Shown in pieces: positions 55,421-63,215 of a DNA stretch of 64,000 nt (position 1 is the first letter of the stretch; each line of letters starts with the position of its first letter). A program made the position numbers and the translations under genes. The stretch is taken from positions 1 through 64,000 of the forward strand of contig NZ_RKQL01000007.1 of NCBI RefSeq assembly GCF_003843835.1, read 5' to 3'. Origin of the DNA: Tibeticola sediminis. GTDB lineage: Bacteria; Pseudomonadota; Gammaproteobacteria; Burkholderiales; Burkholderiaceae_C. The notes below the pieces were generated by a model, which made no database searches, was not told the origin of the DNA, and saw nothing but the letters and a program-made list of their open reading frames with translations.

Positions 55421-56896
55421 ATGCCCAAGTTCGTCTTCCTCGCCACCGACCTCGCCCTGCTGGCGATTCTGATCGGCATCGGTGTCTACATCCGACACGC
55501 CGCGCGTTCGCCCAGCCTGCGCCAAACCTGGATCCAAGTGCTGAAGAATCCCTCGGCAGTCTCCGCGGGGCTGGTGTTGCTGCTGTTCTTCTTGCTGGCC
55601 ACTCTCGATTCCGTGCACTTCCGGCCCCGGCTGCCCGCCGCCGATGCGGCGGCAGCCAGCGACGCGCCGGTCGCGTATTCCACGCGCACGCTGTCGCTGC
55701 TCGACGTCTTGCTGAGTGGCCCGCGCGAAGCCGTGGAACGTACCTATTCCGTCCCCCTCGGCACGCATCAGTTTTCCAAGGAGTCCGTCCTCGTCAACGG
55801 CAAGATGGTGCGCGACTTTCCCCGACTGGCTTACGGTGGTCGGCATCTGCAAGACCCCGCGCGCGACTGGCTGCCCGATGTGCTGCGGAAATCGGCAGCC
55901 GGTCTCGCCGCGGGCCTGCTCGCCTCGGCCGCGCTGTGGCTGCTCGTGACTTGGCGCTTAGGAAAGAACGCTGCGCAGCCCCTGGGGGCGAGCTTTACCC
56001 GGCTCTGGCATGGGCACACGGCCTACCCTTGGCGCGCGGCCCTGTGGACCTTGAGCGTGCTCTTGCTGCTGGTGGGCTGGCTGGCGGCGCTGTGGCCGTA
56101 CTACCACGTCATGGGCACCGATCAAACCGGCAATGATGTTCTTTTCCAGGCCATCAAATCCGTGCGCACCGCGATCGTCATCGGTTCGCTGGCGACGCTC
56201 GCCACGTTGCCCCTGGCGATTCTGTTCGGCGTGCTCGCTGGCTATTTCAAGGGTTGGGTCGACGATGCGATTCAATACCTCTACACGGTGCTCTCGTCGA
56301 TTCCGTCGGTGCTGCTGATCTCGGCCTTCGTGCTGCTGATTCAGGTCTTCATCGACAAAAACCCCAATCTCTTCGCCACCGGCTTGGAACGCGCCGATGT
56401 TCGGCTCTTCCTGCTGGCGGTGGTGCTGGGCATCACCGGCTGGGCGCAGCTCGCGCGACTGCTGCGCGCCGAAACGCTCAAGCTCGGCGAGCTGGACTTC
56501 GTGCAAGCCGCCCGCGCCTTTGGCGTGTCCGATGCCGGCATCATGCGCCGCCACATCCTGCCCAACCTGATGCACATCGTCGTCATCGTGGCGGTGCTCG
56601 ACTTCTCCGGGCTGGTGCTCTACGAGGCCGTGCTGTCTTACGTAGGTGTGGGCGTGGACCCGAGCACCAACAGCTTTGGCACCATGATCAACGGCGCGCG
56701 CAATGAGATGTCGCGCGACCCGGTGGTGTGGTGGAACCTGGTGACCGCGTTCAGTTTCATGGTGACCTTGGTGCTGTCGATGACGCTGTTCTCGAGCGCC
56801 GTGCGTGAAGCCTTCGACCCCCGTGCGCGAAGCTTCCGCGTCCACAAACTGCCGCCGCCCCGGACGGCTTCAGCCGCCGCTTCCTCGAAATCCTGA
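55421..56896 (+). CDS. ABC peptide transporter permease (DppC type), long form
   Basis: A 491-residue permease, about 200 residues longer than DppC. The extra N-terminal part has several additional helices and a periplasmic segment between them. The permease core begins near HVMGTDQTGNDVLFQAIKS and has the EAA loop DFVQAARAFGVSDAGIMRRH followed by SYVGVGVDPSTNSFGTMI. AGGAG precedes the ATG. It is tightly packed between the other permease and the ATPase gene. Confidence 0.9.
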   Translation: MPKFVFLATDLALLAILIGIGVYIRHAARSPSLRQTWIQVLKNPSAVSAGLVLLLFFLLATLDSVHFRPRLPAADAAAASDAPVAYSTRTLSLLDVLLSGPREAVERTYSVPLGTHQFSKESVLVNGKMVRDFPRLAYGGRHLQDPARDWLPDVLRKSAAGLAAGLLASAALWLLVTWRLGKNAAQPLGASFTRLWHGHTAYPWRAALWTLSVLLLLVGWLAALWPYYHVMGTDQTGNDVLFQAIKSVRTAIVIGSLATLATLPLAILFGVLAGYFKGWVDDAIQYLYTVLSSIPSVLLISAFVLLIQVFIDKNPNLFATGLERADVRLFLLAVVLGITGWAQLARLLRAETLKLGELDFVQAARAFGVSDAGIMRRHILPNLMHIVVIVAVLDFSGLVLYEAVLSYVGVGVDPSTNSFGTMINGARNEMSRDPVVWWNLVTAFSFMVTLVLSMTLFSSAVREAFDPRARSFRVHKLPPPRTASAAASSKS

Positions 56897-56901
56897 TCCC
56901 C

Positions 56902-58806
56902 ATGCTGACCGTCGATCACCTCTGTACCGAAATCGATGCCGAGACCGGCGTCGTGCGCGCCGTCGATGCGCTCTCGCTGACCCTGGAACGCGGGGAGACC
57001 TTCGCGCTGGTGGGAGAGTCCGGTTGCGGCAAGTCCATGACGGCCATGTCGCTGCTGCGGCTTTTGCCCGACAGCGGCCGCGTCGCCGCGGGATCCGTGC
57101 GCCTCGGCGAAACCGACCTGGTTCAATTGCCTGAAGCCAAGATGCGCGATTTTCGAGGCCGTCGCATCAGCATCATCTTTCAGGAGCCTTCGACCAGTCT
57201 GAACCCCATCATGACGGTGGGGCGTCAGATCATCGAAGTCATCGAGCGCCACACCGCGCTGCGCGGTGCCGATGCACGACGGCGTGCCATCGAGTGGCTC
57301 GATCGCGTCGGCATCCCCGAGCCCGAGCGGCGCATCGACACCTACCCGTTCCAGATGTCGGGGGGGCAGAAGCAACGCGTGATGATCGCGATTGCGCTGG
57401 CGGCCGAGCCCGACATCGTCGTCGCCGACGAACCCACCACGGCGCTCGACGTTACCATCCAGGCCCAGATTCTCGACCTACTGAAGTCGCTGCAGCAGTC
57501 GCAACGCCTGGCCATCCTGCTCATCACGCACGACCTGGCGGTGGTCGCCCAGATGGCTCACCGGGTCGGCATGATGTACGCCGGCCAGCTGGTCGAGGTG
57601 GCCGAAGCGGCCGAATTCTTCGCGCGGCCGCTGCACCCCTACGCCGTGAGCCTGTTCCAGGCGCTGCCGGACGCCGCCAAGCGCGGACAGCCATTGGCTT
57701 CGATCCCCGGCCAAGTCCCGCCGCTCAACCAAAGCTTTACGCGCTGCCGCTTTGCGAACCGCTGCAGCCACGTCATGCCCCGCTGCGAGCAAACGCCACC
57801 CGACCTGGTCGACATGGGGCACGGGCACCAGGTGCGTTGCTTTCTCTACCCCGAGGCCGAGCGTGCGCCCGCGACACCCACCCGGGTGGACCTGCGCTCG
57901 CCTACGACACTGCAGCCCACTGGGGCCCACGAGCGCGCCGCCGCAACGGCCGAAACGCTGCTGGAGCTCAGGGACTATCGCGTCTGGTTCCCGATCCGCA
58001 AAGGTTTGCTGCAGCGCACCGTGGACTACGTCCGCGCGGTCGATGGCGTGTCGCTGAAGGTCGCCGCCGGCTCGACGCTCGCCCTCGTGGGCGAGTCCGG
58101 CAGCGGCAAAAGCACGGTCGGCAAAGGCCTGCTGCAGTTGTTGCGGCAGACCGCGACGATCAGCGGTCAAGCCCTGTTGCGCGGGCAGCCGCTCGATGCG
58201 CTCGAGGGCGAGGCCTTGCGCGCGGCGCGACGCCGGCTTCAGGTGGTGTTTCAAGACCCCTTCGCATCGCTGAATCCGCGCATGCGGGTCAGCGACATTC
58301 TCGAAGAAGGCGTGGCTGCGCTCCGCACCGACCTCGACGCCCGGGAACGCGGCCGCAGGATCGCCGCCTTGCTTGACCGCGTGGGTCTGCCGTCCACGGC
58401 CGGACAGCGATTCCCGCATGAGTTCTCCGGCGGACAGCGGCAACGCCTGGCCATCGCCCGAGCCCTCGCCGTCGAACCGGAAATCATCGTGGCCGATGAG
58501 CCCACCTCGGCCCTCGACGTGTCGGTGCAGGCGCAAATCCTCAACCTCTTCAAAGAGCTGCAACAGGAACTCGGCGTCGCCTATCTGTTCATCACGCACA
58601 ACTTCGGCGTGGTCGAGTACTTGGCCGACGAAATCGCGGTCATGAAAGCCGGAAAACTCGTCGAGGCGGGGCCCGCCGATCAAATTCTCACGCGACCGAG
58701 CGATCCATACACCCAGGCGCTCCTTGCTGCCGTCCCACGGCTAACCGTGGCCGAGGCGTTCCTCGAAGAGCGGGCCAGGGGTTCGAGTAGCTTAAATGAA
58801 AGTTGA
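56902..58806 (+). CDS. Fused dipeptide ABC transporter ATPase (DppD-DppF type)
   Basis: A 634-residue protein with two ATPase halves. The first has Walker A GESGCGKS, signature MSGGQKQR and Walker [12 protein letters not shown], followed by an oligopeptide-type C-terminal motif with cysteines ([15 protein letters not shown]). The second has [16 protein letters not shown] and [11 protein letters not shown]. The fusion resembles YejF. The last residues (SSSLNES) and stop are encoded by the IS607-type element inserted at the 3' end; without it the frame would close at TAG after GTV. Confidence 0.93.
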   Translation: MLTVDHLCTEIDAETGVVRAVDALSLTLERGETFALVGESGCGKSMTAMSLLRLLPDSGRVAAGSVRLGETDLVQLPEAKMRDFRGRRISIIFQEPSTSLNPIMTVGRQIIEVIERHTALRGADARRRAIEWLDRVGIPEPERRIDTYPFQMSGGQKQRVMIAIALAAEPDIVVADEPTTALDVTIQAQILDLLKSLQQSQRLAILLITHDLAVVAQMAHRVGMMYAGQLVEVAEAAEFFARPLHPYAVSLFQALPDAAKRGQPLASIPGQVPPLNQSFTRCRFANRCSHVMPRCEQTPPDLVDMGHGHQVRCFLYPEAERAPATPTRVDLRSPTTLQPTGAHERAAATAETLLELRDYRVWFPIRKGLLQRTVDYVRAVDGVSLKVAAGSTLALVGESGSGKSTVGKGLLQLLRQTATISGQALLRGQPLDALEGEALRAARRRLQVVFQDPFASLNPRMRVSDILEEGVAALRTDLDARERGRRIAALLDRVGLPSTAGQRFPHEFSGGQRQRLAIARALAVEPEIIVADEPTSALDVSVQAQILNLFKELQQELGVAYLFITHNFGVVEYLADEIAVMKAGKLVEAGPADQILTRPSDPYTQALLAAVPRLTVAEAFLEERARGSSSLNES

Positions 58807-58837
58807 ATGTTCTTGCGCAGTATTGTATATTTTGATC

Positions 58838-59467
58838 ATGTCTCGCAAGATGGTCAGCATTCAAGAGGCCGCCGAGTTCCTGGGCGTGTCGCCTCAGACC
58901 CTGCGCCGCTGGGAGCGCGAGGGTCGGCTTTTGGCCGATGAGCGCACGCCGGGTGGCCGGCGCCGCTATGACCTTGCGCGGCTTCGGCCAGAGCAATTCC
59001 GCGCACCGGAGACGCCACGCCGCACCATCGCCTACGCACGGGTCTCCAGCCACGATCAGAAGGACGATCTGGAGCGGCAAAAGCAGGTGCTCGAACTCTA
59101 TTGCGCCCGCCAAGGCTGGACGTTCGAGGTCATTGCCGACCTGGGTTCCGGCATGAACTATCAAAAGAAGGGCCTGAAGCGCCTGCTCGATGCGATCATC
59201 GATGGTCAGGTCGGGCGCTTGGTCATCACGCACAAAGACCGGCTGCTGCGCTTTGGCGCGGAACTGGTGTTCGCCATCTGCGAGGCGAAGAGCGTCGAAG
59301 TCGTGATCCTCAACCAGGGCGAGGACACGATGTTCGAGGAAGATTTGGCAAAAGACGTGCTGGAGATCATCACCGTCTTCAGCGCCCGGCTGTACGGCAG
59401 CCGCTCCCGCAAGAACCAGAAGCTCATCGAAGGCGTGCGGGCCGCCGTGGAGGCTGCGCAATGCTGA
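58838..59467 (+). CDS. tnpA: IS607-family serine transposase (TnpA)
   Basis: A 209-residue protein with a MerR-like HTH (SIQEAAEFLGVSPQTLRRWE) at the N-terminus and a serine recombinase domain. The probable nucleophile is S70 in IAYARVSSHDQ; VITHKDRLLRFG carries conserved Arg. The domain order (DNA-binding first) is typical of IS607 and the reverse of resolvases. An ATG 14 codons upstream is less likely. Confidence 0.93.
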   Translation: MSRKMVSIQEAAEFLGVSPQTLRRWEREGRLLADERTPGGRRRYDLARLRPEQFRAPETPRRTIAYARVSSHDQKDDLERQKQVLELYCARQGWTFEVIADLGSGMNYQKKGLKRLLDAIIDGQVGRLVITHKDRLLRFGAELVFAICEAKSVEVVILNQGEDTMFEEDLAKDVLEIITVFSARLYGSRSRKNQKLIEGVRAAVEAAQC

Positions 59468-60696
59468 TTGCCCACCGCATCGCGCTCGATCCGAACAACG
59501 TGCAGGCGACGTATTTCGCTCGCGCCGCTGGGACGGCCCGCTTTGCCTACAACTGGGCGCTAGTCCACTGGAAGTGCCAGTACGAGGCATGGAAAGCCGA
59601 CCCTAGCCTGCCCAAGCCTTCTCAGCAGTCCTTGCGCCGCCAGCTCAACGCCATCAAGCGCGAGCAGTTCCCTTGGATGCTCGAAGTCACGAAGAATGCG
59701 CCGCAGATGGCGATCATCCAGTTGGGGCAGGCGTTCCAGAACTTCTTCGCTGGCCGTGCCCGCCATCCGCAGTTCCGCAAGAAGGGTGTGCACGACCGCT
59801 TCACGCTCACCAACGACCAGTTCGACATCGACGGTTCGCGCATCCGCATCCCCAATCTGGGCTGGGTGCGCATGCGCGAGCCGTTGCGCTTTGCTGGCAA
59901 GCTCATGTCGGCCACCATCTCCCGTGTGGCCGACCGCTGGTTTGTCAGCATCACCGTGGACACGCCCGACAGTTCGCACCTGTCCAAAGCCGAAAACCAA
60001 GGCGCGGTAGGCGTTGATCTGGGCGTGTTGGCACTCGCAACGCTCTCGACGGGAGAGGCCATCCCTGGCCCCAAGGCGCACACCGCTCTGCTGGCCCGTC
60101 TCAAACGGTTGTCCAGGAGCCTATCGCGCAAGCAAAAAGGCTCGACCAACCGCAAGAAGGCCAGGGCCAGACTGGCAAAGCTGCACGTCAGGATCGCCAA
60201 CATCCGCGCGGATGCGCTGCACAAGCTCACGACAGACCTCACGCGCCGGTTCCACACCATCGGCATTGAGGATCTGAATGTGCGCGGCATGGTGAAGAAC
60301 CGCCATCTGGCGCGCTCCATCATGGACATGAGCTTCTTCGAGTTCAGGCGGCAACTGGAATACAAGGCCGCGATGCGCGGCGGCGAGATCGTAGTGGCAG
60401 ATCGCTTCTTTGCCAGCAGCAAGATATGCTCGGCGTGCGGGCACAAGCTCGACGATTTGCCGCTGTCGGTGCGCCGGTGGACGTGCCCAGACTGCGGCGC
60501 GGTTCACGACCGCGATGTGAACGCGGCGATCAATCTGAAAAAAGTGGCCGAGAGTTCGGCTGGCGGCTGCCAGCCCTTTCAGCGACAAGCTGATTGCTCG
60601 GCGACAGCCTGTGGAGAGGCGGGCTCTGGCCTTGGGCGCAAGCTCAAGACGAAACCGGCCTCTATGAAGCAGGAAGTCAGCTTTGTTCCTGTGTGA
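59461..60696 (+). CDS. tnpB: TnpB RNA-guided nuclease
   Basis: A 411-residue TnpB with complete RuvC active site: D186 (GVDLG), E270 (IGIEDLNVRGM) and D352 (HDRDVNAAINL). The zinc finger has C323, C326, C342 and C345 (CSACG, CPDCG). The family cuts DNA guided by an RNA made from the element's right end, helping the element persist. It overlaps tnpA by 7 bases. Length and motifs indicate an active enzyme. Confidence 0.93.
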   Translation: MLIAHRIALDPNNVQATYFARAAGTARFAYNWALVHWKCQYEAWKADPSLPKPSQQSLRRQLNAIKREQFPWMLEVTKNAPQMAIIQLGQAFQNFFAGRARHPQFRKKGVHDRFTLTNDQFDIDGSRIRIPNLGWVRMREPLRFAGKLMSATISRVADRWFVSITVDTPDSSHLSKAENQGAVGVDLGVLALATLSTGEAIPGPKAHTALLARLKRLSRSLSRKQKGSTNRKKARARLAKLHVRIANIRADALHKLTTDLTRRFHTIGIEDLNVRGMVKNRHLARSIMDMSFFEFRRQLEYKAAMRGGEIVVADRFFASSKICSACGHKLDDLPLSVRRWTCPDCGAVHDRDVNAAINLKKVAESSAGGCQPFQRQADCSATACGEAGSGLGRKLKTKPASMKQEVSFVPV

Positions 60697-60739
60697 GCAG
60701 GAATGAGTAAGTCTGATGGAACGGTATAGCCCGCGCGAG
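60580..60739 (+). ncRNA. Candidate omega RNA at the right end of the IS607-type element
   Basis: TnpB guide RNAs come from the 3' end of tnpB and the right end of the element. Here the tnpB stop lies inside the hairpin TTCCTG-TGTGAG-CAGGAA (60686-60703), and the element end follows about 15 bases later. The guide would be the flank after 60719, AACGGTATAGCCCGCGCGAG. Boundaries are estimates by analogy with described TnpB systems. Confidence 0.4.
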
Positions 60740-60813
60740 ACGGCCGTGTTTCCATGCGATAATTGGCGCGGCATCTTTGCCGTGCGAGCGTAAGCTCGCA
60801 TCCTGCAGAGTCA

Positions 60814-60854
60814 GCGGCTGTAGCTCAGTGGATAGAGTATCGGCCTCCGAAGCC
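60814..60854 (+). pseudogene. 5' fragment of a tRNA-Arg(CCG)-like gene
   Basis: GCGGCTGTAGCTCAGTGGAT and the following bases match the first 41 nt of the complete tRNA-Arg 53 bp downstream with two differences. The anticodon stem is weakened (C-T mismatch), and the T arm and acceptor 3' strand are missing. It is followed by the inverted repeat AAGCCTA-TGGTCATG-TAGGCTT. Confidence 0.8.
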
Positions 60855-60907
60855 TATGGTCATGTAGGCTTCATGTGAAAATTTGACGATGGGCCCTGCG
60901 CCCAAAT

Positions 60908-60983
60908 GCGGCTGTAGCTCAGTGGATAGAGTGTTGGCCTCCGAAGCCAAAGGTCGTGGGTTCGATCCCCGCCAGCCGCGCCA
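60908..60983 (+). tRNA. tRNA-Arg (anticodon CCG)
   Basis: A 76-nt tRNA with encoded CCA. The acceptor arms GCGGCTG and CAGCCGC pair fully. The D arm is GCTC..GAGT, the anticodon arm TTGGC-CTCCGAA-GCCAA reads CCG, and the T arm is GTGGG-TTCGATC-CCCGC. It reads CGG codons. It marks the likely attachment site for the integrated element that follows. Confidence 0.95.
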
Positions 60984-61356
60984 AATCAATGGGTTATCCA
61001 TTACTTTTAGTGTATTTTCTCGATACCTGCTTTCGGTAAGCTGGGCGAGGCATGCCATCACAGGTAAAAAAGCCTTGTGGTCATCTGACTTTTGAGACTC
61101 GCCGGTTGTGCCCAACTTGTGCCGAACCTGTGCCACGCAGGGTAGGCTACTCGATATAAATTGACCATAGGCTCTGTGCCTTGCAAGAAGCAGATTTCGG
61201 GATGCTCCCCGAGCCGCACGGGTACTCTTCCTTACGCGCCCCGTCGCTATCTCTAGATCTCGATATCGGTATCGACGTCGGCGTGAGTTCGACGTGCTGA
61301 GCTGCCCCCGCTTCCCGTACCATCGGTTTGGAACATTTCCGCGGGGTTGATGAACT
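60984..61356. other. Region between the tRNA and the decayed IS3 element
   Basis: No supported gene. The base composition is more AT-rich than the housekeeping part (ACTTTTAGTGTATTTTCTCG), as expected just inside an acquired element. A near-repeat of TGTGCC (TTGTGCCCAACTTGTGCCG) occurs at about 61108-61135. Confidence 0.3.
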
Positions 61357-62194
61357 TTACTCTTGCGTTGGTGTCATGCGGGCTGCGTGGCGATGCGGCG
61401 ATCCGAACCGTGCCGGCGGGACGCGGCCGCAGTTGCTGGGAGGCCGCACCTCGTTGAAATCGACCCGCCACTTGGCGATCTCGTGTCGCGGCTGCGCCAA
61501 CGTCTCGAACCAGTGCTCGTTGAGGCACTCGTCGCGGAACCTTGCCGTTGAAGCTCTCGATTTACGCGTTCTGCGTCGGCTTGTCCAGCTGGTTCAGGAT
61601 GTGCCTGACGCCTCGGGTCATCGCCCGCGCCAGGAACGCGCGACTGGTGAACTCCGGCCCTTGGTCCGTTCGCACCGCTCGCGGGTAGCCGCGGAACCGG
61701 GCCGCCTGATCCAGCACCCACACGACGTACTCGCGCCGATGCCGCGGTCCACCGCGATCTCCGCGCACGCGTGGCTGAAGTCGTCGGGGATCGTCAGGCT
61801 TGATCCGGCGCCCGTTGGCCAGGCTGTCGCTGACGCAATCCATGCTCCACACCTCGTTGATCGCCTCGCACTGGTTCAGGGGCACGCGTTCGAGCTTCAG
61901 CCGCTTGCTACCTCGGCGTTTGCGCACCACCAGGTCACCCAGCCGATACAGCCGGTAGACCCGCTTATCGTTGACCTCTGTGCCACGGAGCAAGTCGGCA
62001 ATGCGCTGGTGGACGAAGCGCCGGCGCTCGTGCGCCAGCTTGGTGATGCGTTGGCTCATGTCGCGGTCCGCCTCGGCTCGTCGAGCTGGATGGCGCCAGA
62101 TGTCGCGCGCGAGGCCCACCAGCGCACACGCCCGCCGCTCGCTGATCGCTGATCGCTGATCGCTGATCGCACTGTCTTGCAGCATCTTGCCCAC
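61357..62194 (-). pseudogene. IS3-family OrfB transposase, broken
   Basis: Translated pieces match the IS3 integrase core: VNDKRVYRLYRLGDLVVRKR, INEVWSMDCVSDSLANGRR, RAVRTDQGPEFTSRAF and LNQLDKPTQNA. A TAA replaces the Tyr codon after TQNA. One extra base then shifts the frame so that the final DECLNEHWFETLAQPRHEIA lies in another frame, closing near PHRHAARMTPTQE. A further shift lies between the first and second catalytic Asp. A 7-bp tandem repeat disturbs the 5' part. Confidence 0.8.
62141..62168. repeat. Four tandem GCTGATC heptamers
   Basis: Four perfect copies of the 7-bp unit, plus partial units, lie within the 5' part of the broken orfB. A 7-bp unit changes the reading frame with each gain or loss. 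Confidence 0.85.
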
Positions 62195-62217
62195 CGCCCG
62201 TCTCTTGACCGGTGGGC

Positions 62218-62484
62218 TCAGCGCTTTACCCCGAAGGCTACCTTCAGTGCTTCGCCCTCCAGCGCCGCTTCGGCAAGCAGCTTCTTAAGCCTGGCGTTCT
62301 CGGCTCCAAGCTCGCGCAGCCGCTTCGCGTCGCTGGCCTCCATGCCGCCGAACTTGGCCAGCCACTTGTAGAACGTGGCCGTGCTGAAGCCTTCCCAGCG
62401 GCATAAGTCCGCCACGTTCACGCCGGCGTCAGCCTGGCGAATGAGCCCGATGATCTGCTCTTCCGTGAACTTGCTCTTGCGCAT
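62218..62484 (-). CDS. IS3-family OrfA
   Basis: An 88-residue protein with the helix-turn-helix of transposase_8 type (KSKFTEEQIIGLIRQADAG, then LCRWEGFSTATFYKWLAKFG) and a C-terminal leucine-zipper-like helix (ELGAENARLKKLLAEAALE). The frame is intact, but its partner orfB is broken. The ATG giving MRKSKF is preferred over one seven codons upstream. Confidence 0.88.
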   Translation of the reverse strand: MRKSKFTEEQIIGLIRQADAGVNVADLCRWEGFSTATFYKWLAKFGGMEASDAKRLRELGAENARLKKLLAEAALEGEALKVAFGVKR

Positions 62485-62592
62485 CGCGCTTCCTTTGCGT
62501 TGCACGGATTTTGTTCCTTTTCCGTGCTACGGAATTCGGGGAGCCGGTCTGTCTGCCACGACCTCGCCGTGGATGGAGCGGCGTGCAGCCCT

Positions 62593-62805
62593 TCAAGGGG
62601 ATTCGTCGGGTACGTGTTCCAACAATTCGTCAACGCCGACGCCGAGATGGGCGCAAAGCTTGTCCAGCACATCGAGCTCGACACGCTCAGCCGTTTCGTA
62701 ATAGAGCCGCGTGAGCGTGCCCCGGTTGATGCCTGTAGCTCGTGACACGTCACTGATCTTGAGCTTGCGTTCGCCTAACAGGCGGGCGAAGTGACAGCGA
62801 ATCAT
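62593..62805 (-). CDS. XRE-family helix-turn-helix regulator
   Basis: A 70-residue Cro/CI-type protein that is almost entirely one HTH domain (KLKISDVSRATGINRGTLTR, then LDKLCAHLGVGVDELLEH). It is divergent from the excisionase-like and integrase genes, the usual place for a repressor controlling excision of an integrated element. Confidence 0.87.
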   Translation of the reverse strand: MIRCHFARLLGERKLKISDVSRATGINRGTLTRLYYETAERVELDVLDKLCAHLGVGVDELLEHVPDESP

Positions 62806-62922
62806 CGCACAGCCCAGATAAAACTGATCTTCAGTGGGTCAAAATGCTTGCAAACAGTTTCGTACTCTGTCATAATAACCTGCAGGAGATCGGAACGGTT
62901 TTGAAAAGGCCGTAAAGACCTC

Positions 62923-62934
62923 CTAGTGTACTAG
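62923..62934. promoter_or_regulatory. 12-bp palindrome CTAGTGTACTAG, candidate operator
   Basis: A perfect dyad (CTAGT-GT-ACTAG) 18 bp before the start of the excisionase-like gene, in the AT-rich divergent region shared with the XRE gene. A site for the XRE protein is plausible. Confidence 0.4.
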
Positions 62935-62951
62935 TTGTCAGGAGACTTACA

Positions 62952-63215
62952 GTGGAAAACATCACGAGCAATCCTAGGGTGCCTCTCACCTATCTCACGA
63001 CCGAGGAGCTGGCGCAACGCATCAAATACGACGTACGCACGATCCGCGACCGGCTCAAAGACAGCGTGCTGCTGGAGGGGCGCCACTACATCCGCCCCTT
63101 TGGTGGGCGCAAGACGCTCTACATCTGGGAGCACATCGAAGCGGACATGGGGCGCCGCTCGAGCCAATCCGGCGTCGCGATCCCGCTCGTGGGGGGAGGG
63201 ATGATCTATGGCTAG
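62952..63215 (+). CDS. Excisionase-like small DNA-binding protein
   Basis: An 87-residue protein with a winged-HTH/excisionase-like segment (YLTTEELAQRIKYDVRTIRD, then LLEGRHYIRPFGGRKTLYIW). It has a GTG start with AGGAG seven bases upstream and overlaps the integrase gene by 8 bases. It probably directs integrase toward excision; a regulator role is an alternative. Confidence 0.75.
   Translation: MENITSNPRVPLTYLTTEELAQRIKYDVRTIRDRLKDSVLLEGRHYIRPFGGRKTLYIWEHIEADMGRRSSQSGVAIPLVGGGMIYG

Larger units (their letters stand above)
58782..60719 (+). mobile_element. IS607-type element with serine recombinase and TnpB
   Basis: A ~1.94-kb element with overlapping tnpA and tnpB and no terminal inverted repeats. 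I place the ends at GG dinucleotides (left GGGG at 58778-58781, right GATGG ending 60719) because IS607 elements insert at GG and because removing this segment restores a closed reading frame for the upstream ATPase gene. The exact ends are inferred. Confidence 0.7.
61340..62530 (-). mobile_element. Decayed IS3-family element (approximate ends)
   Basis: An orfA-orfB pair typical of IS3 elements, with orfB inactivated. I could not identify matching terminal inverted repeats, so the ends are approximate. It lies between the tRNA-Arg and the XRE repressor gene of the integrated element. Confidence 0.65.

Noticed and set aside
60782-60799. Hairpin TGCGAGC-GTAA-GCTCGCA upstream of the tRNA fragment
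   Set aside because: There is no U-run and no gene ends there; too little to call it a terminator or an attachment site.
60825-61136. 103-residue minus-strand frame containing GWRGSNPRPLASEANTLSTE
   Set aside because: It is the reverse translation of the tRNA-Arg gene, a well-known false hit in databases.
61000-61136. Possible integrase C-terminal remnant next to the tRNA (minus strand, VRHKLGTT)
   Set aside because: The match is a few residues only and no catalytic motif is visible.
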